A stretch of DNA of 6,682 nt from Parvularcula sp964342585 (GCA_964342585.1 CAYFHK010000138.1:1-6682), one strand, 5' to 3'. Counted from the first letter of the stretch, positions 1 through 6,189 are shown. The notes: generated from the letters alone by a model not told the origin. Made by a program: numbers and translations.

Positions 1-453
1 GCCCACCATCAGCACCACGCAGCGCCGGGCACGGCAGAGGATCCGGACTTCTCTGTCCAGCATCCGCGCGCCTTCTGGCCCTGGTTCGCTGAGTTTTTCG
101 GCCGCTATTTCGGCTGGCGACCGCTGATTTTCGTCAACGCCGTGGTTGTCGTCTATTGGCTGATTTTGGGCGCGCCGATGGCAAATATCTTTGTCTTCTA
201 CGGCCTGCCCGCACTGTGTTCAGCGGCGCAGCTTTTCTATTTCGGCACCTATCGGACCCACCGCCATGAGAGCGGATCTGGGTTTGCCGATCATCACAAT
301 GCCCGCAGCACCCCCTTTGGCTGGCTAGGCTCCTTGGCGAGCTGCTATCATTTTGGGTATCATCACGAGCATCACCTTTTTCCGCATGAGCCGTGGTGGC
401 GATTGCCCGCGCGGCATGCAGAGCAGCGAGGCGCCCGTGACTTGGTGGCATAA
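1..453 (+). CDS. crtW: Beta-carotene ketolase CrtW, C-terminal part (5' end outside window)
   Basis: This reading frame is open from the left edge and gives 150 residues before a TAA at 451-453. CrtW is a membrane-bound, histidine-rich di-iron oxygenase that adds keto groups at C4 and C4' of beta-ionone rings, giving echinenone and canthaxanthin, or astaxanthin together with CrtZ. Visible family features, numbered from the first codon: a His-rich stretch followed by PGTAEDPDF (residues 2-17), a hydrophobic membrane segment at about 42-72, FADHHNARS (95-103), the HHEHH iron-ligand box (121-125) and PWWRLP (131-136). CrtW proteins are usually about 240-260 residues, so roughly the first 90-110, including the HDxxH box, lie outside the window. 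The 3' end overlaps crtZ, which fits a ketocarotenoid operon. The family is secure; which keto-product accumulates cannot be read from sequence. Confidence 0.95.
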   Translation, partial: AHHQHHAAPGTAEDPDFSVQHPRAFWPWFAEFFGRYFGWRPLIFVNAVVVVYWLILGAPMANIFVFYGLPALCSAAQLFYFGTYRTHRHESGSGFADHHNARSTPFGWLGSLASCYHFGYHHEHHLFPHEPWWRLPARHAEQRGARDLVA

Positions 454-934
454 AGTGCTGATCGTCCTCACCGTGGCCGCGGCCATGGAAGGGTTTGCGT
501 GGTGGGCGCACCGCTACATCATGCATGGCTGGGGCTGGGCGTGGCATCGTGACCACCACGAGCCACACGATAATCTCTTCGAGAAAAATGATCTGTTCGC
601 GGTGGTTTTCGGTAGCTTCGCGATCGTTCTTTTCTGCCTTGGCGCGTGGGTGTGGACGCCGGTTTGGTATGTGGCCGCTGGGATTACCCTGTACGGATTA
701 ATGTACGCCTTCGTGCATGATGGCTTAGTCCATCAGCGCTGGCCGTTCCACTGGGTGCCGAAGAAAGGCTATCTGCGCCGACTGGTCCAAGCGCACAAGC
801 TGCACCACGCGGTGACGACCCAAGGCGGCAATGTCAGCTTTGGCTTCGTGCTCGCGCCTGACCCGCAAAAGCTGCGGCAAAAGCTGCGAGAGTTTCGCGC
901 AGCGCGTTACGCTGGCTCGTCAGAAGCCTCATAG
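416..934 (+). CDS. crtZ: Beta-carotene hydroxylase CrtZ
   Basis: CrtZ is a membrane di-iron hydroxylase that adds 3- and 3'-hydroxyls to beta-ionone rings (beta-carotene to zeaxanthin; canthaxanthin to astaxanthin). From the ATG at 416 it is 172 residues, near the usual 160-175. All four histidine boxes are present: HRYIMH (32-37), HRDHH (44-48), HDGLVH (101-106) and HKLHH (127-131). EKND (56-59), VHQRWPF (105-111) and SFGF (141-144) are also typical. Hydrophobic membrane segments lie at about 13-31, 60-80 and 82-100. The start is uncertain. ATG 416 has no clear Shine-Dalgarno. GTG 437 has GAGG at 428-431 with 5-base spacing and would give a 165-residue protein. TTG 353 and ATG 386 add residues that look like out-of-frame crtW. 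Either likely start overlaps the crtW end, which suggests translational coupling. The 3' end overlaps tgt on the other strand. Confidence 0.94.
   Translation: MQSSEAPVTWWHKVLIVLTVAAAMEGFAWWAHRYIMHGWGWAWHRDHHEPHDNLFEKNDLFAVVFGSFAIVLFCLGAWVWTPVWYVAAGITLYGLMYAFVHDGLVHQRWPFHWVPKKGYLRRLVQAHKLHHAVTTQGGNVSFGFVLAPDPQKLRQKLREFRAARYAGSSEAS
428..431 (+). promoter_or_regulatory. Candidate ribosome-binding site for an alternative crtZ start at GTG 437
   Basis: GAGG lies inside the last codons of crtW and stands 5 bases before an in-frame GTG at 437. It is the best Shine-Dalgarno-like match near the 5' end of crtZ and is the main reason to doubt ATG 416. The first residues with clear CrtZ similarity begin after both candidate starts, so homology cannot decide between them. 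Confidence 0.4.
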
Positions 935-2040
935 CGCGCGCGGAAATCAGCCGCCCACGCATCAAAGTGCCCTTCTTCAATCGCTGATCGCATGTGCGCC
1001 ATCACTTGCTGGTAAAAATGCAGATTGTGCCAGCTGAGCAGCGTCGGCGCGAGATACTCGCCTGCCCGGAAGAGGTGATTGAGATAGGCCTTTGAGTAAT
1101 CCCGCGAGGCCGGACAATCGCTATCGGGATCGAGCGGGGACGAATCATCGACAAACTTCGCGTTCTTGATGTTGATCGGCCCATCCCAGGTGAAAGCCTG
1201 ACCATGGCGCCCTGATCGCGTCGGCATCACACAATCAAACATATCGATGCCGCGCTCGACCGCGCCGACGAGATCGAGCGGCTTCCCCACGCCCATCAGA
1301 TAACGGGGCTTGTTGGTCGGCAAAACGGGTGTGGTGAACTCGAGCACACGGAACATCTGCTCTTGCCCCTCGCCAACGGCGAGACCGCCTACGGAATAGC
1401 CGGGGAAATCGATTTCCTGCAGCGCCTCAGCAGAGCGCTTGCGCTGATCCTCAAAAACCGACCCTTGCACGATGCCGAATAGCGCCATGCCCGGCTGCGC
1501 CATATCGGCGAAGGCAGCCTTCGACCGCTTCGCCCACCGCACGGACAGCTCAAGGCTTTCGAGTGACGCCTCTTCTGTAATGGGAAAGGGCGGGCACTCA
1601 TCCAGCTGCATCTGAATATCGGACCCTAAGAGGCACTGAATTTCGATGCTGCGTTCAGGCGTCAACATATGGCGCGAGCCATCGATATGGCTTTGGAACG
1701 AGACGCCCTCCTCGGTCAGCTTACGGAGCTTGGCGAGCGACATCACCTGGAATCCGCCGCTATCAGTGAGGATGGGCCCATCCCATTGCATGAATTGGTG
1801 GAGACCGCCCAGCGCGGCGACGCGCTCTGCTGTTGGGCGAAGCATCAGATGATAGGTATTCCCCAGGAGAATGCCTGCGCCGGTCGCCTTCACATCCCGC
1901 GTCTGCATGGCTTTTACCGTGGCCGCCGTGCCGACAGGCATGAAGGCGGGTGTATGGATCTCCCCACGCGGGGTCGTCACGACACCGCGACGGGCGTCGC
2001 CATCGGTGTTTAACAGGGTGAAAGAAAAATCGTCAGCCAT
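907..2040 (-). CDS. tgt: Queuine/preQ1 tRNA-guanine transglycosylase Tgt
   Basis: Tgt replaces guanine at wobble position 34 of tRNA Asp, Asn, His and Tyr with preQ1, the first tRNA-level step of bacterial queuosine synthesis. From ATG 2040 it is 377 residues, the usual bacterial length. An upstream in-frame start at 2145 would add 35 residues that merely retrace the end of queA, so it was not used. Seen: LTDSGGFQ (91-98, with D93), the substrate-pocket stretch QLDECPPFP (145-153), GIVQGS (189-194), GGLAVGE (218-224), and the nucleophile region GIDMFDCVMPTRSGR (264-278, nucleophile D269). The zinc site is odd. The family CxCxxC reads S307-x-C309-x2-S312, although the fourth ligand, H338, is kept. 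The start overlaps the queA stop by 8 bp and has only a weak Shine-Dalgarno, so translation probably depends on queA. The 3' end overlaps crtZ tail to tail. Confidence 0.97.
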   Translation of the reverse strand: MADDFSFTLLNTDGDARRGVVTTPRGEIHTPAFMPVGTAATVKAMQTRDVKATGAGILLGNTYHLMLRPTAERVAALGGLHQFMQWDGPILTDSGGFQVMSLAKLRKLTEEGVSFQSHIDGSRHMLTPERSIEIQCLLGSDIQMQLDECPPFPITEEASLESLELSVRWAKRSKAAFADMAQPGMALFGIVQGSVFEDQRKRSAEALQEIDFPGYSVGGLAVGEGQEQMFRVLEFTTPVLPTNKPRYLMGVGKPLDLVGAVERGIDMFDCVMPTRSGRHGQAFTWDGPINIKNAKFVDDSSPLDPDSDCPASRDYSKAYLNHLFRAGEYLAPTLLSWHNLHFYQQVMAHMRSAIEEGHFDAWAADFRARYEASDEPA

Positions 2041-3106
2041 CTGCACGCTCGAACAAACACGCGTCGCCATAGGAGTAGAAGCGATAGCGTTCGGTGATGG
2101 CCTCGCGATAGGCCGCCATAACGCGGTCATACCCAGCAAAGGCACTCACCAACATCAACAGGGTCGATTTTGGCAGGTGGAAATTCGTGATCAGCGCATC
2201 CACCATATTGAAGCGAAAGCCAGGTTTGATGAAGAGATCGGTGGTGCCCCGGAAAGCATTGACGACGCCGGGACCCGTCGCGGCGGCTTCGAGCACGCGT
2301 GTTGACGTCGTGCCCACACTGACGATACGACGGCCTTCAGTTTTTGCATCTGTCAAACGGGCGGCGACTTCGGGCAAAATTTCGCCGAATTCATGGTGCA
2401 TTTTGTGATCGTCAACGTTATCGGCCGTGACCGGCAAGAATGTGCCCGCCCCGACATGCAGCGTTACGCGTTCGGTGCTGATGCCCGCTTCGGCGAGCGC
2501 CGCGAAAATCTCATCCGTGAAATGTAGACCTGCAGTCGGCGCCGCGATGGAGCCCGTTTTTTCGGCATAGACCGTCTGATAGCGATCACGGTCCGTCTCA
2601 TCGGCCGCGCGGCGACGCGCGATGTATGGCGGGAGCGGCATTTTCCCGGCCTGGTCAAGGACTTCTAAAAACGTCCCTGGCGGAATATCCGTCGACAAAA
2701 CAGTCTCTGCGCCCTCGCGACGCTCGACCGTGAAAATCAACGCATCACTGACGATCAGCTGATCCCCTTCCCGCAACCGCTTGCCGGGACGAGTGAAGGC
2801 GCGCCAAACGCTCTGCGTCGGCGGCGCCGCCTCCTCTGGTGAGAGAAGGTTGATATCAACCTCGACATCACCGCCACCACCTTCTGCGCGCGCGGGCCGA
2901 ATGGCGCGCAGGGCCGCGGGGAACACTTTCGTGTCGTTGATGACCAAAACATCGCCTTTGCGAAGCAATCCGGGCAGGTCGGCAAAAACGTGATGCCCTA
3001 GCCCGCTCGGGCCCACATGAAGCAAGCGCGACGCGTCTCGTTTGGCCGCCGGAGAAAGCGCGATCAGCTCTTCGGGTAAATCGTAATCATAGTCACTGAG
3101 AGACAT
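2033..3106 (-). CDS. queA: S-adenosylmethionine:tRNA ribosyltransferase-isomerase QueA
   Basis: QueA transfers and isomerises the ribose of S-adenosylmethionine onto preQ1 already placed in tRNA, forming epoxyqueuosine. It acts directly after Tgt, in the cytoplasm. The 357-residue product matches the usual length of about 345-360. Family features in order: LPEELIA near the N-terminus (10-16) and RDASRLL (23-29), VINDTKVFPA (55-64), YAEKTGSIAAPTAGLHFT (180-197), HVGAGTFLPV (217-226), DDHKMHHE (232-239), GTTSTRVLE (265-273), DLFIKPG (290-296), ITNFHLPKSTLLMLVSAF (306-323) and RFYSYGDA (342-349). The protein appears complete with no missing motif. ATG 3106 is chosen because it sits just before the conserved N-terminus; the Shine-Dalgarno upstream is poor. 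The gene follows the SDR gene by 38 bp and runs into tgt with an ATGGCTGA overlap, a classic queA-tgt pair. Confidence 0.98.
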   Translation of the reverse strand: MSLSDYDYDLPEELIALSPAAKRDASRLLHVGPSGLGHHVFADLPGLLRKGDVLVINDTKVFPAALRAIRPARAEGGGGDVEVDINLLSPEEAAPPTQSVWRAFTRPGKRLREGDQLIVSDALIFTVERREGAETVLSTDIPPGTFLEVLDQAGKMPLPPYIARRRAADETDRDRYQTVYAEKTGSIAAPTAGLHFTDEIFAALAEAGISTERVTLHVGAGTFLPVTADNVDDHKMHHEFGEILPEVAARLTDAKTEGRRIVSVGTTSTRVLEAAATGPGVVNAFRGTTDLFIKPGFRFNMVDALITNFHLPKSTLLMLVSAFAGYDRVMAAYREAITERYRFYSYGDACLFERADG

Positions 3107-3144
3107 CTGGATTGCTGATCGATCAATCGGCGCCGCAATCGGCG
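3107..3144 (-). other. Short SDR-queA spacer with a palindrome and a direct repeat
   Basis: This 38-bp gap contains the perfect 10-base palindrome TGATCGATCA at 3116-3125. It also has two copies of CAATCGGCG, at 3124-3132 and 3136-3144, three bases apart. No T-run follows, so it is not a terminator, and no promoter-like pair is evident. The repeats may be chance in so short a stretch. Read-through from the SDR gene into queA is the simplest view. Confidence 0.3.
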
Positions 3145-3939
3145 TTACATCATCTGTGTGCCAATGACGGTGCCGCCATCGATCGTGATGTGCTGACCGT
3201 TCATCCAGCCACCCGCGTCTGAGGCGAGAAATACCGCCGCCCCCGCGATATCATCGGGCAAACCAAAGCGGCGCATGGGGATCGATTTCGTCACCGCTTC
3301 CTCAACACCGGGATCTTTCCATAGCGCTTCGGCGAAATAGGTTTTGACAATGCCCGGCGCGATGCAATTGATGCGGACGTTTTGAGGGCCGTATTCGACC
3401 GCGAGGTTGCGGGCAATAGCAAGGTCTGCCGCCTTCGAGACGCCATACATGCCAATGCCTTGCGAGCCCAAAAAGGCGGAAATCGATGAGATAATGACGA
3501 TCGCGCCGCCACCCCGCTCCACCATTTGCGGCAGACAAAGATGGCTGAGGAAATGGGTCGCTTTGATGTTGCAGTCGAAGATCTTGTCGATTTGTTCTTC
3601 GGTGATGTCCTTGGTCGGACCAAATGCTGGGTTCACCGCCGCATTATTCACCAGAATGTCGACAGGGCCGAAAATTTCATTGGTCTTCTCGACCAGATTT
3701 CCAAGGTGCTCTCGATGAGAGATGTTACAAGCCACGGCCGCCGCCGCTGTGCGGCCTTCATCTTCATTGATGGAGGCAACCACGGTTTCGCACGCATCTA
3801 GCTTGCGACTGGAGACGATGACATTTGCGCCGTGTTGCGCCATGCGCCGGGCAATGGCTTCACCGATGCCGCGGGAGGCCCCTGTGACGATGGCGGTCTT
3901 TCCGCTCAGATCAAACAATGTGCCGGAAAAATCAGCCAT
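3145..3939 (-). CDS. Short-chain dehydrogenase/reductase (SDR) of unknown substrate
   Basis: This is a classical SDR oxidoreductase of 264 residues with a full Rossmann fold and a complete active site. Seen: the cofactor loop TGASRGIG (19-26), NNAA (98-101), and a catalytic set of S152, Y165 and K169 (YGVSK at 165-169) with the normal 13-residue Ser-Tyr spacing. NCIAPG (191-196) and a C-terminal GQHITIDGG (248-256) are also typical. The second beta strand ends in SSRK (43-46) with no acidic residue, which suggests NADP(H) over NAD(H). The overall look is of the DHRS4/FabG-like group of carbonyl or alcohol dehydrogenases, but the substrate cannot be told. It lies 47 bp after the DUF4167 gene and 38 bp before queA on the same strand. 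Co-transcription is likely, but no role in queuosine synthesis follows from that. ATG 3939 has AGAGGA 8 bases upstream. Confidence 0.95.
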   Translation of the reverse strand: MADFSGTLFDLSGKTAIVTGASRGIGEAIARRMAQHGANVIVSSRKLDACETVVASINEDEGRTAAAAVACNISHREHLGNLVEKTNEIFGPVDILVNNAAVNPAFGPTKDITEEQIDKIFDCNIKATHFLSHLCLPQMVERGGGAIVIISSISAFLGSQGIGMYGVSKAADLAIARNLAVEYGPQNVRINCIAPGIVKTYFAEALWKDPGVEEAVTKSIPMRRFGLPDDIAGAAVFLASDAGGWMNGQHITIDGGTVIGTQMM

Positions 3940-3947
3940 GCCCCTAT

Positions 3948-3953
3948 TCCTCT
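3948..3953 (-). promoter_or_regulatory. Shine-Dalgarno AGAGGA for the SDR gene
   Basis: On the minus strand AGAGGA ends 8 bases before the ATG at 3939 and supports that start. It is among the clearest ribosome-binding sites in the window. Most of it lies in the arm of a possible hairpin spanning 3949-3971. Confidence 0.7.
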
Positions 3954-3971
3954 TATTCGTTCAAAAAGAGG
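3949..3971 (-). promoter_or_regulatory. Possible hairpin covering the SDR ribosome-binding site
   Basis: In the minus-strand transcript CCTCTT pairs with AAGAGG (6 bp). A T-T mismatch and two further A-T pairs close a GAACG loop. The 3' arm contains most of the AGAGGA Shine-Dalgarno, so folding could lower translation of the SDR gene. No T-run follows, so it is not a normal intrinsic terminator. The stem is short and A/T-rich at the top, and it may be weak or accidental. Confidence 0.3.
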
Positions 3972-3986
3972 CGGTGATTTGTAGTG

Positions 3987-4592
3987 TCACGCGGCCTCGA
4001 TATCGTCGCCAGCCTCAGCGTTGGCTTTCTCCTCGCCACCTTCATCGGATGCCGTCTTTCGCGGCGTCCGGCGGCGACGTGTGCGGCGCGGCTTCGCGTC
4101 GTCCTCCGAATCATCAGACCTCGCGGCTGACTTGTCCTCTTCAGCCGAAGCGGAGGTCTCCTGCTTCTCAGCCGCTGAAGAGTCGCTGTCTTTTTCGGTC
4201 GAGTTTTCGTCCGTGTTTCGGCTGGTCACGACCGCTTCATCGGGTGATGACGCCTCATCAGATTGATCATCCCCATCGGCCTTGCCCTGGGTACGCTGAT
4301 CGTCACGATCGTCGCCGCGGGAATTGTTCCGCTCATCATTCCGCTCTGCAGCGGCCTGCATTGAGCGCATCAGCCGAAAGTAATGCTCAGCATGCTGTTG
4401 CAAGCTTTCCCCGCGAATACGGTCACCAGCAGAAAAAGCATCGCGCGCAAGCGCCTGATATTTGTCGTAAATTTGCATCGCAGTGCCACGGATTTTTACA
4501 TCCGGACCTGTCGAATCCATCGATCTGTTTAGATTATTCCCACTAGGACGACGACGATTATTGCCGCGACCGCGTTTCGAATTTTGCGCCAT
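3987..4592 (-). CDS. DUF4167 domain protein with long disordered charged tail
   Basis: This 201-residue protein belongs to the DUF4167 family, which is found in Alphaproteobacteria and has no established biochemical function that I know of. The conserved core is at about 5-80: a basic Arg/Asn-rich N-terminus (KRGRGNNRRR, 6-15), NRSMDSTGPDVKIRGTA (22-38), and a helical part with YQALARDAFSAGDRIRGES (45-63) and QQHAEHYFRLM (65-75). The rest (about 81-201) is low-complexity: an acidic Asp/Glu/Ser-rich tract at about 92-166, a basic patch KPRRTRRRRTPRK (167-179) and an acidic end. The basic ends suggest nucleic-acid binding, as inference only. In many relatives the gene follows prfA-prmC; here it follows rsmB after a 291-bp gap. 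ATG 4592 begins at the conserved N-terminus. No good Shine-Dalgarno precedes it, but an extended -10-like element does. Confidence 0.93.
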   Translation of the reverse strand: MAQNSKRGRGNNRRRPSGNNLNRSMDSTGPDVKIRGTAMQIYDKYQALARDAFSAGDRIRGESLQQHAEHYFRLMRSMQAAAERNDERNNSRGDDRDDQRTQGKADGDDQSDEASSPDEAVVTSRNTDENSTEKDSDSSAAEKQETSASAEEDKSAARSDDSEDDAKPRRTRRRRTPRKTASDEGGEEKANAEAGDDIEAA

Positions 4593-4883
4593 AAGCGTTG
4601 CTGATTATCCCATCGTCAGACGACCTGACCGGTGCCTCCCCAAGGCCTCAAACCATGATCGTCAAAGCGAACCGCTCAATTCGTTTCACTTTTTGGCGAC
4701 CCCCGATAAACGATTCGGGCTGATTCCCCATCCAGTGAGTGACGTGATCGATCTTCCCCAGCAATCCGCTCAGTAATTTGACTTAAGCCTGGGAAGGATG
4801 CGGCGAACGGTCCCTGTTCGTCTACGCGAGTGAAGACATAGCCCGTATTATGCGCAATTGCCAAGTCTTTTTTGTGTGATGTC
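4593..4883. other. 291-bp intergenic stretch between rsmB and the DUF4167 gene
   Basis: I see no convincing gene here. A 98-residue minus-strand frame (4676-4972) covers part of it but runs into the end of rsmB and resembles no family I recognise. The stretch holds two GATTC sites (GANTC, the CcrM methylation target) at 4712-4716 and 4722-4726. A small CCCGA/TCGGG inverted repeat sits at 4702-4706 and 4715-4719, with an 8-base loop and no T-run on the minus strand. The weak extended -10 lies near the DUF4167 start. It probably holds the end of the guaB-rsmB transcript and the promoter of the DUF4167 gene, but no clear terminator is visible. Confidence 0.6.
4604..4612 (-). promoter_or_regulatory. 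Weak candidate extended -10 promoter element before the DUF4167 gene
   Basis: The minus strand reads TGGGATAAT, a TGn plus GATAAT hexamer matching the -10 consensus at five of six bases. No good -35 lies 16-18 bases upstream. A start about 7 bases downstream would leave a leader of only about 5 bases before the ATG at 4592, which agrees with the lack of a Shine-Dalgarno. This is suggestive only. Confidence 0.22.
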
Positions 4884-6179
4884 TCAAGACTCAGCGCGTA
4901 ACACGCAGATGGTGAAGCCGTCTGTCCCAGTTCGGTACGGGCTGAAACGAAGAAACCCTTCAACGTTTGCATCAGGCAATAACGCGCCTTGTTTCAAACC
5001 GCCGCTCCGCGTGATCATATCTTTGGGATCGACCGACTGAAAATGCGTTTGGGTCGCCCGAAAAGCGGCGATCCGGTCCTCATTCTCTTCACGAAGGAGT
5101 GAGCAGGTCACATAAATCAACAACCCGCCCGGCTTCACGAAGCGCGCTGCCGCATCGAGGACGGCATCCTGTTCTGCCTGCCGATTCGCCAACTGCGCCT
5201 CTGTGAGGCGCCATTTCGTGTCAGGGTGGCGGCGCCACGTGCCCATACCGCTGCAGGGCGCATCGACAAAGACAACATCCATTTCGCCCTCAAGGGCAGC
5301 GAGCTTCTCCGTGCCCTGCTCTGCCGGACTGAGCACCTGAACGTTCCGCGTGCCCGCCCGCCGGAGCCGATCGAAGATGGGGGCGAGACGACCCGCATCC
5401 TGATCATAGGCAAAGACCTGACCGCGATTGCCAAGATGGGCCGCAAGCGCGAGCGTTTTCCCCCCTCCGCCCGCACACAGATCGAGGATCTGCCCACCAT
5501 CGATCGGGCCCACGGCAAGGGCGGCGAGTTGGCTGGCCTCGTCTTGGATTTCGACCCAGCCTTTTTGATAGGCCGGGGTATTGGTCACCTGCGGCCCCCG
5601 ATCCTCCGCATGCGGCGCGGGGATCCGCAAGCCCGCATAGGCCAATGGGCTTGGCTCCGCCCCCATACCGGCAAGAGCAGCGATGGCTTTTTCGGGTGTT
5701 GCCTTGAGGAGGTTGACGCGCAGATCGATCGGCGCCCGCATCGCCATCGCCGTGCCCTCAGCGACAAGATCATCCATAACGGTCGACAGAAGATCATGCG
5801 TAAACGGTGGAATATCAGCCAGCACATCTTCGGGCAGATCTTGGGAGGACGGGGCGAACGCCGCCTCTTCTTCCTCTGCCAAGAGGATGCCCGGGCCATG
5901 CGGCTCTTCGGCGAAGGCCTCTTTGATGCGCGATGGTGACCACGCCCATTGATGATGGAGGCAGGCCGCCACGACCACACGTAACGCGCCCCGCGCACCG
6001 AGACTGCGCCGACGGCGCAGCACGTCGAGGCTCAGCCCACTGATAAACGCACGATCTTTCGCCCCGGCAAAGCGCGCGCGCCGCGCCCAATCACTCAGGC
6101 AGACCTTAAGGGGCACGCGCCTGGCCTCGAAATCCGCCAGCACGTCAAGAGCTGCCGCAACGCGGCCTCCGTCACGCAT
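4884..6179 (-). CDS. rsmB: 16S rRNA (cytosine-967 C5)-methyltransferase RsmB
   Basis: RsmB uses S-adenosylmethionine to methylate C967 of 16S rRNA. The 431-residue product has the family's two-part build: a NusB-like RNA-binding domain at about 5-130 and a Rossmann methyltransferase domain from about 150. Seen in order: QDEASQLAAL (212-221), the SAM-binding motif DLCAGGGGKT (233-242), an acidic cofactor loop YDQD (258-261), DAPCSGMG with C309 (306-313), and VTCSLLREEN with the catalytic cysteine C359 (357-366). Both RNA m5C methyltransferase cysteines are thus present. The end, GFTICVLRAES, is a normal RsmB C-terminus. ATG 6179 has GAGG 6 bases upstream (6186-6189) and lies 14 bp after the guaB stop, so the two are very likely one operon. 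The family is certain; the exact C967 target is by family assignment. Confidence 0.95.
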   Translation of the reverse strand: MRDGGRVAAALDVLADFEARRVPLKVCLSDWARRARFAGAKDRAFISGLSLDVLRRRRSLGARGALRVVVAACLHHQWAWSPSRIKEAFAEEPHGPGILLAEEEEAAFAPSSQDLPEDVLADIPPFTHDLLSTVMDDLVAEGTAMAMRAPIDLRVNLLKATPEKAIAALAGMGAEPSPLAYAGLRIPAPHAEDRGPQVTNTPAYQKGWVEIQDEASQLAALAVGPIDGGQILDLCAGGGGKTLALAAHLGNRGQVFAYDQDAGRLAPIFDRLRRAGTRNVQVLSPAEQGTEKLAALEGEMDVVFVDAPCSGMGTWRRHPDTKWRLTEAQLANRQAEQDAVLDAAARFVKPGGLLIYVTCSLLREENEDRIAAFRATQTHFQSVDPKDMITRSGGLKQGALLPDANVEGFLRFSPYRTGTDGFTICVLRAES

Positions 6180-6185
6180 TCAACG

Positions 6186-6189
6186 CCTC
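6186..6189 (-). promoter_or_regulatory. Shine-Dalgarno GAGG for rsmB
   Basis: On the minus strand GAGG stands 6 bases before the ATG at 6179, within the 14-bp guaB-rsmB gap. It supports that start and independent initiation after guaB. Confidence 0.65.

Noticed and set aside
353..415. Longer CrtZ beginning at TTG 353 or ATG 386
   Set aside because: The extra residues are simply the crtW HHEHH region read in another frame and do not resemble a CrtZ N-terminus.
2041..2145. 35-residue N-terminal extension of Tgt from an upstream in-frame start
   Set aside because: The added residues come from queA coding sequence in another frame. The 377-residue form from ATG 2040 matches the family length and conserved start.
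3722..4546. 274-residue plus-strand frame opposite the SDR and DUF4167 genes
   Set aside because: It lies antisense to two well-supported genes. Its Arg/Pro/Ser/His-rich composition is typical of a shadow frame in GC-rich DNA.
4702..4719. CCCGA/TCGGG inverted repeat as a terminator for rsmB
   Set aside because: The stem is only 5 bp with an 8-base loop, and the minus-strand downstream sequence carries an A-run (CCAAAAAG), not a T-run.
4777..4792. CtrA-box-like TTAA-N6-TTAC on the minus strand
   Set aside because: The spacing is 6 instead of 7 and the second half-site is imperfect, so it is below what I would call a CtrA site.
4676..4972. 98-residue minus-strand reading frame spanning the intergenic region
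   Set aside because: It overlaps the end of rsmB out of frame, has no recognisable domain, and has no supported start. It looks like chance.
5226..5939. 237-residue plus-strand frame inside rsmB
   Set aside because: It is fully antisense to the methyltransferase domain with its intact motifs, and it shows no domain of its own.
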